Below are positions 55,355 through 64,000 of a DNA stretch of 64,000 nucleotides, piece by piece. A program made the position numbers and the translations under genes. The notes beneath the pieces are model-generated. The model made no database searches and was not told the DNA's origin. It saw nothing but the letters and a program-made list of their open reading frames with translations. How positions within the stretch are numbered: position 1 is the first letter of the stretch; every line of letters starts with the position of its first letter. Source of the stretch: Thysanoteuthis rhombus (taxonomy: Eukaryota > Mollusca > Cephalopoda > Oegopsida > Thysanoteuthidae); contig OY735216.1 of the NCBI GenBank assembly GCA_963457665.1, positions 41,228,794 through 41,292,793 of the forward strand, in the 5' to 3' direction.

Positions 55355-55640
55355 CAGTTCTGGGTGGGATAGAGGTTAGTGGAGTGGTTTCCCGTTGCCT
55401 TCTCCACGGTTTTGAATTCAGAGTTGTCCTTCTCGTAGGGCTAGTTGCCTCCCAAAGCTAGAGAGCTCAGACTGCCCTGCTTTTTAACCCAGAGATTGAT
55501 TTATGGCTTTCCCAGGGGCATTTGTGAGGAGTGAACGTAAACTGGTAGATATTCACCAAGTTTTACTGAGTCTGGCACAGGGCCTCAATTGAGGAGTATC
55601 GGACTCACTAGCAATGGCCAGTTGAGATAATGTTAACTAT
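55355..55640 (-). repeat. tRNA-derived SINE with conserved core, copy 4
   Basis: On the + strand the reversed core reads GATTTATGGCTTTCCCAGGG, GCATTTGTGAGGAGTGAACG (about 55496-55536), the counterpart of the core in copies 1-3. The head to its right includes GAGTATCGGACTCACTAGCA. The tail to its left differs from the CTTGTCACC tail of copies 1-3. Confidence 0.6.
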
Positions 55641-56101
55641 CAGAATTGAAAAATTAAAATGAAATAAAAATAAAAATCCATGTAGCAACGACCATCTTAT
55701 CCGCCATAAGAGGCGTGGCTGAAAACTGACAGAGTTTGTAGGTGGGTGGCCTTGTGGGTAGTGGGATAACAGCAGAAGCAACATCACTTTAAATCACCAA
55801 CTTACAAAAGTTATGTTTCCATTAAAAGAAAAATCTGACCAAAACCAGAGCAGAAAATACACAGATACAACTGAGAGCTCAATGAAGAACAGGCCGAACA
55901 AGATTAGTGCGACCGCAATTCATGGAGCAACCAAAAGATTTTACATTGCATGTAATGTATGGAAGGAAAAGGGAGCTCAATTTCCCATTCCGAAATCAGA
56001 CAGGAAAACGCGAAAACTAAAAGAATTCAGGCGAAGAATGAAAACATGATAATTACTGACGCGTTTTTATTTATCTATTTGTTGTTTGTCACGCTGAAGG
56101 A

Positions 56102-56104
<3 letters not shown>
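55641..56104. other. Unassigned sequence
   Basis: A 78-codon lysine-rich + frame (55813-56049) has no recognised domain. Confidence 0.4.

Positions 56105-56156
<52 letters not shown>
56105..56156. repeat. (TA)n microsatellite
   Basis: About 26 TA units. Confidence 0.95.
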
Positions 56157-56159
<3 letters not shown>

Positions 56160-57110
56160 GTGTACCACAAGCAATTAGAACACCGACTTGGACCTTAACA
56201 GCCTGATGACTTAATAGGCCAAGGATACACTGTTGACTCGGTGTTGAAATTTTAAGCATCAAGTATGTCAGCCAATATTATATACATTGGAGAAAGTGGA
56301 TAATATATCAAAGCAGCTAACGGCAAAGACGGACAGAATTTATAAACCGAAAATAAAAAAAATAGTAGTCGTCATTTTTGACTATACGAATACACAAATA
56401 ATCTCAAATTTCCATAAGTCCAGCGTGTAGATTAATGCTCGTAATTTTTGGTCTGAGTTCAAAAAATCATATTTTATAAATCTTCTGATTAAACTTCACA
56501 CATATGCACAAACAGAGATTCAAAGAATATATTTAGTTTTACGGGTCTAAACCAAATAGTTTGAGAAAATCACTTGGAGTAAAAAAAAAGAAGAGAAAGG
56601 AGGCTTCTAAGGAGCGCGATTACGGACCCCAAAGAAATCGATGATTCTTCTGTCAAATTCTACCAAGAAATGTGTGCTGTAGGCAAATTGAGACCTGTTA
56701 ATTTCGAATATGTCTTTGTTCTTTCTCAGTGAGGTGTAGTTCTCGACCTTTGAGAGTATTACCATACATACTTCAGTTCATTACATTATAGCTATCTTGC
56801 CAGCATGTGAGACACTTTTCGCCCAGCAAGAAAATATATTTATAAGATTTCATCTAAAGCATTGGTATTATAGATTGGAGGGCTGACATCGAGACAAAAA
56901 TATCTGATGGAATGAACTAGAGTAGTTTACTCGTACAAGCCATCCTCGTGATCTATCCTTGTCTTATTCAACGACGAATAAAAGTTTTGATGCTTATATT
57001 CACCCATAAAAACATAATCATTCTCATGTCTCTTCATCTATCTATCTCTCTCTCTCACACACACACACACACATATATACATATTCAGAGAGACACAAGT
57101 TCACATAAAC
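56157..57110. other. Unassigned sequence
   Basis: (CT)n-(CA)n-(TA)n at 57046-57080. No gene was recognised. Confidence 0.45.
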
Positions 57111-57314
57111 AGAGGGTCGACCCAAGGTATCGGAAACAAAGGCACTCGCCAAGGGTGCCAAGTGTCCGGGGCGCCATGGATTTACTAGTCAAAATAAGAA
57201 AATTATCTGATCCGATTTGAAAGTAAGATTTTTCCAGGAATATTTATCTTACTATACTTTGAATAGTGCCGAAGTCCAACTTTCCCGGGTGCCAGGACCT
57301 CTAGGGCCACCCCT
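57111..57314 (+). mobile_element. hAT-like MITE (GGCCCAAGGTA family), copy 1
   Basis: It starts AGGGTCGACCCAAGGTATCG, GCACTCGCCAAGGGTGCC and ends GTGCCGAAGTCCAACTTTCC, CGGGTGCCAGGACC, AGGGCCACCCCT. The ends are roughly inverted (AGGGtcGnCC...GGnCnCCCCT). Copy 2 lies at 58741-59067. Confidence 0.6.
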
Positions 57315-58273
57315 ATGCATACGTATCTGTTTTAGCACATATTCTCACATAGGAACTTATACTTGATGATTTTCTCCCTATCACGCAGAGACTTAAATTT
57401 ACATAAACATGAAAGAAAAAAACAAACTCATTTTATGACTATTTTGTGTCAATTCTGTGTTTTGTCATGATCAGTTGCGAAGAAACCTGAGTTTTTTGAT
57501 ATTCCGATAATAATCTTTCAATTTTGGGTGTGTCTCCTGAGGGAGAGGATTTTAAGATACCTTAATTGTTGTGATCGATATTTATATTTGTGCAATTTCA
57601 TTTTTTAAATGACAAGAAAGAAAAATTGCTTACATGTACAAGTTAACCAATGGCAAGAAAAATGACGAATATTTATGTAATTTTGCAATTACAGTCTATT
57701 TTTGTGATATCAAAAACATTACGTTGCTGAACATTTCTCCTAGCCTGAATTAAATAATCCATGAATATTAAACTAAAGGTGAAATTAATTGAATACTTTG
57801 GCGTTTTGTATCATGTTTGACATAACATAAAATTGTATTTCTACTGTATCATCAAAACAGTCCATCACATAAAGCTGGTGGAAATATATCTCGTCAGTTT
57901 TCTTAATTCACATTCTCACAGAGAGATGCTACACTCATCTTTGAAACTTTACGTGTCAGCGCTGAGAAAGAGGTTTTTTTTTTTTTAGAAATAATACAGA
58001 TATATAATATGCACTTATTTCATGATTCTTTCCTTTTTTTGAAGCAACTTTTAAAAAGTAAAAATTTCCCCAAATCATAAATTTTTTTTCAGTACAGATA
58101 ATCAGACTTCTTATACCAACACCACTCGATGTTTTAAATATCGTTTAACGATACAACTGCTTTCTGTCCATATGAATAGACTCGTCCACTTGAGACAACA
58201 ATTTTGCAGACAAAAATAGTTACTCCCCACCATTTGAAACAAATGACTCTTCCACTTGAACGATTTCGATCAC

Positions 58274-58279
<6 letters not shown>
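57315..58279. other. Unassigned AT-rich sequence
   Basis: Nothing recognised. Confidence 0.5.

Positions 58280-58357
<78 letters not shown>
58280..58357. repeat. (TA)n microsatellite
   Basis: About 39 TA units, among the longest in the window. Confidence 0.95.
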
Positions 58358-58360
<3 letters not shown>

Positions 58361-58444
58361 GATCAGATTGATAAGAAAAACAACATTTATTTACATTATT
58401 AACAGGTCTGAAGTAGTAAACTACGAAGTCTTAAAGTAAGTACA

Positions 58445-58515
58445 AGAATGTGAAAAACCGCTCGAACTCCATAGAAACACGGGTAGATAATTTTTACCAA
58501 ATGCACTGCAGCCAA
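58445..58515 (-). repeat. Short dispersed repeat shared with 49.8 kb
   Basis: AACCGCTCGAACTCCATAGA, AACACGGGTAGATAATTTTT, ACCAAATGCA is the reverse complement of the 49.8-kb copy. Confidence 0.65.
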
Positions 58516-58740
58516 GAGAGAGGGAGAGAGAATCGCTCTCGAGATGAAATTTGAAGTTTTTGAAGTCGCACTTGAACGAGCAGTTTAAGATTTCCGCTTC
58601 AAATTGGCATTAAATTTACATCTCTAGGGTTTTTAAGTTCCCCCGGTCTTTTTTCTCTCTTATACAAATATATATATATAAATATGTATATATAAATATA
58701 ATTAAATATTCAATGTGATCATTGAACATATATTATCGGT

Positions 58741-58897
58741 GCTAGGCCAGCCCAAGGTACCGGCAGCGGTGGCAGTCGCCCAGGGTTCCACGTACTAAGG
58801 ATGCGTGTTAGGACTCTCCGAATACAAATGGAAAAAATGGATAAATTGAACCGAATAAAAACAGTCAGAATAAGAAAATTCCCCGACGTGGAGTCAC

Positions 58898-58963
<66 letters not shown>

Positions 58964-59067
58964 TGCACCATACTGATATATCATTGTAAAACATGGATTA
59001 ATAATACTATACTTTGGGGGGTGCCAAAGTTCAGCTTGCCTGGGCGTTAGGAACACCAAGTCCGGCC
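58741..59067 (+). mobile_element. hAT-like MITE (GGCCCAAGGTA family), copy 2, with internal (TA)n
   Basis: GCCCAAGGTACCGGCAGCGG, CAGAATAAGAAAATTCCCCG, ACTATACTTTGGGGGGTGCC and CTGGGCGTTAGGAACACC match copy 1 in order. About 50 bp of (TA)n (58909-58959) sits in the middle and is absent from copy 1. Confidence 0.65.
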
Positions 59068-59767
59068 ATAAAACGATGTGTGCACTTTTTTTTTTTTGCT
59101 GCCGCTATAACTATCTTAGAATCAGGATACCTATTCAGGTTTTCCCATAAATAGTTCCGTTTTAAAGAGGTATGCATAATTTGTGCAACATTGTAAACAG
59201 TATGTGTTCTGTTTGAATGGAACAAAAATGATTAGATTAAAATGTATTCTGATTTCAAACTTGAAGATGGAATACATAGATGTTCAGGATTCATAAATTA
59301 AATCGAACCAAAAAAAAAAATCATATTGTTATTATGATGATAATGATTATCATAATAACAATAATAATAATGATAATAATAATTATAACAACAATAATGA
59401 CAATAGTGCCCACGTAAATAAATCACCATAGTCTGCTCATGTACCAGAACTAATCACACACACACAAAAAAAAGAAAAATAAAACCTAAAATAATCCAAG
59501 AAATATCAGCATAAAATTTGGGTATTGTTGGTCCGAAATGACCATAGAGACAGACCCCCCCCCCCAAGCACTTTTTTGAAGTAAAAATAACCCCCAATGC
59601 TTTTAGGATGCGTCTAGTGAAGCACCCATGAAAAATTTCATGGTTGTAGTCCTCAAAATGTGACCAGGAGTGTCCGAAGACACACACACACGAGCAGAGA
59701 GAGAAGAATCTGTTGCCCATATGGCTGGTTGGTGGGGCTGGCCACGTTTGGGACCATAGGGATTCGA
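59068..59767. other. Unassigned sequence with an (AAT)n-like tract
   Basis: ATA/ATG-rich degenerate microsatellite at 59330-59405 and a poly-C run near 59557. No gene was recognised. Confidence 0.45.
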
Positions 59768-59768
59768 T

Positions 59769-59827
<59 letters not shown>

Positions 59828-59958
59828 TAAAAGTCGGTGAGCATGTTGTGGGGAGTCTTGGAGAATTGAGGAGACTTGTGGTCACTTCATCTCCAGTTAA
59901 AGCCACCAGTCACTGTTGGTGTGAAAACTCAAATAATGATAATAATAGTAATAGTATT
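59768..59958 (+). mobile_element. LINE 3' tail (VIPVVVGALG type), copy 3a
   Basis: After an (AAT)n run (59768-59830), GGAGTCTTGGAGAATTGAGG, CAGTTAAAGCCACCAGTCAC, TGTTGGTGTGAAAACTCAAA matches the non-coding tail of the copy at 2.6-2.8 kb. It ends in a second ATAAT run (59935-59957). Confidence 0.65.
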
Positions 59959-60200
59959 CAAAAGAAAGATCTCCGTGAAAATTGCCGAGAAGCTGTCGAA
60001 TTAAAAAAGACTGGGAGATCAAGATCAATCGGGTGTAGGGTATGAAGACCGAAATAATCCCAGGGGTCGTCGGGGCTCCAGGATACGGAAAGGAAAAGTT
60101 CACTGACCGTATCCCAGACAAAATCAACATCCGTGCAGTTCAGAAGATTGGACTCGGAACATCCCACACACAACGGAAAGTACTGTCACAATCAAGTGAC
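59959..60200 (+). mobile_element. LINE C-terminus (VIPVVVGALG type), copy 3b
   Basis: Reads QKKDLRENCREAVELKKT, then MKTEIIPGVVGAPG (60042-60083), then INIRAVQKIGLGTSHTQRKV (60123-60182). This is the family's LARELxxLWxxKTxVIPVVVGALG...IQKxxLLGTAxILRKVL. One frame stays open for about 86 codons from 60042. It follows the tail of copy 3a directly, so two copies sit head-to-tail. Confidence 0.75.
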
Positions 60201-60824
60201 TACTACTCTATATCGTCTGTGGACCATCGTTTGAACCCGGTTCCAAAGGATGTAAATTGGGAACCAATATATAATAATAATGATATTAATTATTTCATAT
60301 AAAAGGTAGTTATTCTCGGTTCGTGCAGTTAGCCTAAATGGGACCTTTGGGCCCAATAAAAGATCATGGATATAAACTATGCATTTATTGAATCATACAT
60401 TACTTGAAAAATCATCACCGTCGTAAACTCTTAGATTTCATTTGATTTTGTCATTCGAGGGGAATTTACAAAAGATAAGCGAATTGTAGATAGAAAAATT
60501 AAAAAAAAAAAAAAAAATGACAACACTAATCATAATGTTTTAAAAACATGTTCTGGGGTGACCACTGTAGATTTTGTGGCCATAGGTCTAGCCGTTACAT
60601 ATAGATAGACATATGGTATAGCAGGATTTGAATGTTTTAGACAAACATCTCGTATTTCCTTGATTCTTAGCGAATTGAAAAGGCTGCTAGTCGCATTGTA
60701 GTTGGAACGTCAGGGTAAAAATTTTGTTCGAAAAGTACTTACATGGGAGAAACTTTACGAAACAAAAATTTTCTAACATAAATTGAAAATAAAATACGTA
60801 ATCGATCGTTTCTCAAAGCCTCCC

Positions 60825-60826
<2 letters not shown>
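60201..60826. other. Unassigned AT-rich sequence
   Basis: Nothing recognised except an A-run near 60500. Confidence 0.5.

Positions 60827-60872
<46 letters not shown>
60827..60872. repeat. (TA)n microsatellite
   Basis: About 23 TA units. Confidence 0.95.
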
Positions 60873-60878
<6 letters not shown>

Positions 60879-61015
60879 TAGTAACTTTAGTAGTTTGAAA
60901 AAAAAAATTTTTTTTTAGATAGACCTCTTTTCAGCGACAGACGGATTTTCCTTTTTGCAAAATTCGATCAAAAATGTGTATACATATCCATATACTTTAC
61001 AACATTTTTATTGGG

Positions 61016-61064
<49 letters not shown>
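61016..61064. repeat. (CA)n-(TA)n microsatellite
   Basis: About 8 CA units then about 16 TA units. Confidence 0.95.
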
Positions 61065-61066
<2 letters not shown>

Positions 61067-61254
61067 TTCTTGCTTAATATTCTAAGAAATATTCTTCTCC
61101 TGTTAGACAGTCACGTAAATAACTCGGTGCTACGCGATTTTTATTCCTTGGTAGTGAGTGGTATTTTTTAATCACTTGTGTCTAAAAAGTAATGGAAAAT
61201 GTTAATTATTCAAACTTGGCTTTTCTGAGCTGACGAGTTTATTGATAACATCCA

Positions 61255-61475
61255 CATTTTCCAGAATCTTGATGTTTTTTTAAATTTTTAAATTTCTTTT
61301 ATTCCATTTCATCCATTTCAGATGTTTTTTGGTGGAAAACGCTAGCGATGTCATAAGTAGACTTTATTCGGACCATAGTTATTCTTCAATGGAATATTTT
61401 TTTTTACATTACTTCAAATTTTGTCGCTACGGCTGTTCAATTATTGACTGTGACGGAGAGTCATGTTTATGTTCA
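61255..61475 (-). repeat. Dispersed repeat CGTAGCGTC family, copy 4
   Basis: On + it reads TGGTGGAAAACGCTAGCGAT, CATAGTTATTCTTCAATGGA, TTTTGTCGCTACGGCTGTTC, AATTATTGACTGTGACGGAG, the reverse complement of the start of the 12.7-kb copy. Confidence 0.75.
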
Positions 61476-62760
61476 ATACTTCCGGAATATTGAACTGATC
61501 TAGGAGTAAACATAATTTAATAATTACAGTGCTATATCCATGAAATCTAACGCGACAGAAGAATCTATTCATATTGTATTGACAACATGAAGCAGGGCAA
61601 AATATCAATCAGGGGTTCATCTTAGAGATAGCTGACAATGAGCTCAACTCGATCTGCGTCTCTTTAATCTCAGAGACAGCGATTATGATAAGAATGGATG
61701 ATAAAGGTCTAAAAATGATTGTTCAACTCGTCGGTGATTCGAACCCCGGTCTCCCACATAATAATCTGTTGATAATAACCGTATGTTTCTGCGGACAAGG
61801 TGACTCTCAGATAAGACGACACCCGAATTTCAGCCTGAATTTCATGCTTTCTCTTGGGCCAATGTTTTTTTTTATTTCATGGGAAGGGGTTTGGATGCCC
61901 TGAGCGTCGTCTTATTTGCCAAAACATTACTTATATAATAACGAGGACGCATATAGAATCATATCCCTGGCCCAAGATTTGTCCTATGATTACAATAATA
62001 TATCTATTCCCATGGTTTCCGACACCGTTGGAACACCTCCCCATTGCACACAAAATGGAGGTTCAGAAGGACATTTCTGACGCCTGTGTGACAATGGTCA
62101 AGGGTAGAGGGTAGAGGGCAATTTTTGTCCTTTGTCTGCACGTAGTCTCCGGTTACCATTAATTGTGTGGATTAATCCATCAATTCCCAATTTAAAAAAA
62201 AAAAACAACTTTTTACGACTATTTACCTTCATCCTAATTATCGCTTTCTATTACAACTAAACACAAGTACTAATGTCCAGCTCTATGGATTCTGACCCCG
62301 AGACAGCAGCTCCTCATTGAACATGAAGTGGGGGGGGGGTATCTCTGACGCCTTTGGGCCAACGATAACGGGGAATGGGGTTGAAGGTATGTAGTAGAAG
62401 AAAAAAAATCAATAATGATCTGTGATACTTTATTAAGATAAATAAAATTAAGATAAATGGATGCCATAAACACACTCGTCATTTTGTACCTACTACATAT
62501 AGAAAGTCGGACAGGTACAAAGATGAATATACTCACTTTGAATTTAACATAATTACATCTTTAAAAAAAAAAATCTCCTATACATTGTAGTGTGGGTATT
62601 AATGGGTTAATCCGGAAAAGATTTTTAAAAAATTGAGGTCACCCTTTCCCAGAAACGAACTCATTCATTTAGAATTCAACTGCTGCTCGTAATAAATTGG
62701 TTAACTCACTTTGTCGCCATTAACTTCTGATCAAAAAGAAAACAAAATTCAGCACGCCAA
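61476..62760. other. Unassigned sequence, weak tRNA-like motif
   Basis: GTCGGTGATTCGAACCCCGG at 61731-61750 is a clean reversed B box, but the rest of a tRNA cannot be folded around it by eye, so it may be a SINE remnant. TCTGACGCCTGTGTGACAAT (62077) and TCTGACGCCTTTGGGCCAAC (62344) suggest a duplicated motif. Confidence 0.35.
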
Positions 62761-62766
62761 ATACGT

Positions 62767-62985
62767 CAGTGATCATCGAAGTGGGTGTTATTGCACCCCT
62801 GGGGGCACTGGAAAACTCAAAGTAAGGGGTGGTATAAGATAACTGGGTCGTGGGGGTTGCAAGGGACAAAGAATACATCACATCAAGGCCGTCATTCATA
62901 GTTATTTTTATATTAATCAAACACTTTTTAGACACTTTTGTACAGTGTTGGGTGATAAAAAATATTGAAATTTAATTTCTAATGT
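62767..62985. mobile_element. hAT-like MITE end, related to the 4.5-kb relic
   Basis: CAGTGATCATCGAAGTGGGT, GCACCCCTGGGGGCACTGG then AAGGGGTGGT parallels the start of the element at 4502. The right boundary is uncertain. Confidence 0.5.
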
Positions 62986-64000
62986 ATCATTTTCGACTTA
63001 CTTTTACGGTAAATAAGATGCTCTTTTTTCCTAAATTCTGTTTGGGGAGGTGAACGCTTTATTAGTTGTTCACTCAAGTTACGTCGCTAGGCAGATAATG
63101 TAAACAGCCAGCCACTAAGCGGGGATGGGAGTTGATATAGATTTGAATAGATAAGTGGTTTAGAATAACCCAATACTGTGGATGGCTATAAAGATCAGGG
63201 TGAAAATAGGGTTGCTTTTCATTTTCTGGAGAATATACCCGCAAAAATGCGTTACTTAACAGGGGGGAATCATTGATGGAACATATATTTTTAAAAGGGG
63301 TGTTAGTTTGATAAAGCTTGCCAAAATACGCCGAAATAGATAATTGCAATTCCTTTTTTTATTCTATCTGAATAAGGAAGGTTTAACCATTTAAAACTTT
63401 TTTGATAATTTCTATGACGATTCATATGTGAACTTGAGACACACTTATGTTATTTTTTCATTATAAAATTTTAGATAACGTTTTTAATTTTGCCCGGTAT
63501 AATCGCTTGTCTCTCAAGACATTGATGGTTGGTTCATATTCAAAACAATCAGTCATTGCACATGATCTTACAAATTTGGGTATTGCGACGTCAGGAAACA
63601 CACAGACGGGTTGACGTACCTTCAACAATGATTCCGTGGTTTTATGATGAAGAGAGCATTCATTTTACACAACAAATGTGTGTCTTTCTACGTATTTCCT
63701 TCCTCGTCAATGCACCTTATTCAGCGGTGAATATATAGCATATCATACAGTAAAAATTTCAGATAAAAATTCAACTAATAACTGCATATCAAACGTAGGG
63801 TATGGATCCATCTTCGTGTACACACACACACACATATATATATATACAAATTCTAAATAACCTGAAAAATAGTTTGTTTCTCAGGAGTTAATTTGATATT
63901 AGAGATGCATACGCACATACATTAAAGGATTTGTGTCATTCGTGCTTTTATTATATGAAGTCAAGCAAAAACAAAACAAAACAGCCACCAGACCCCCCAA
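62986..64000. other. Unassigned AT-rich sequence
   Basis: A (CA)n-(TA)n run lies at 63819-63846. Frames of 60-91 codons have no recognised domain. Confidence 0.45.

Noticed and set aside
61731-61750. tRNA gene suggested by a perfect reversed B box
   Set aside because: No matching A box, anticodon stem or acceptor pairing could be placed around it.

Overview
This window looks like a large, repeat-choked stretch of an animal nuclear genome. The best guess is a mollusc, probably a coleoid cephalopod. The reasons are AT-rich DNA, about 35 long (TA)n microsatellites often flanked by (GA)n or (CA)n, protostome-type 5S rRNA-derived SINEs, tRNA-like SINEs with a shared core, decayed LINE 3' ends of several families, and mariner/Tc1-like and hAT-like miniature elements. 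There is no bacterial-style gene density, no operon, no CRISPR array, no rRNA operon and no intact long ORF. The longest open frames (up to about 270 codons) are translations of GA-rich satellites. The species call is an inference; I cannot search.

I can support only one host coding feature. It is a 78-bp exon on the minus strand (8304 down to 8227) with a textbook polypyrimidine-AG acceptor and a GTAGGT donor. It encodes a C-x2-C-x13-C motif like the short middle segment of secreted frizzled-related proteins (SFRP1/2/5), where the frizzled-type domain joins the netrin-like domain. No partner exon was recognised on either side. The simplest reading is that 8305-64000 lies in the upstream intron and 1-8226 in the downstream intron of this Wnt-modulator gene, or in flanking intergenic DNA.

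Layout: 1-8.2 kb holds a GA-rich tract, a mariner transposase scrap, a 5S-SINE, a LINE tail with a duplicated unit, a tRNA-SINE, an hAT relic, a Tc1-like MITE and two LINE tails, the second ending about 20 bp from the exon's donor. 8.2-24 kb is mostly simple repeats, with a LINE fragment (10 kb), a mariner-like MITE (11 kb), a large GA satellite (14.5-15.4 kb), two SINEs and two LINE tails (20.5 and 23.6 kb). 24-29 kb has a TG-rich minisatellite and a cluster of MITE, SINE and LINE fragments. 31-40 kb has the best 5S-SINE, LINE tails, MITE halves, a foldback and repeat pairs. 41-53 kb is dominated by GA, GAGT and GAA minisatellites. 53-64 kb has a complete MITE, a tRNA-SINE, paired hAT-like MITEs and a double LINE tail.

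The recurring biology is transposable-element decay: LINE 3' ends that finish in (AAT)n or (GAT)n, short non-autonomous elements in several diverged copies, and simple repeats expanding beside or inside them. I saw no recognisable LTR retrotransposon, retrovirus, Polinton or toxin gene. The most interesting points are a 5S-derived SINE that shares its 3' tail with tRNA-derived SINEs, the lone SFRP-like exon, and a strand bias of all long purine arrays.
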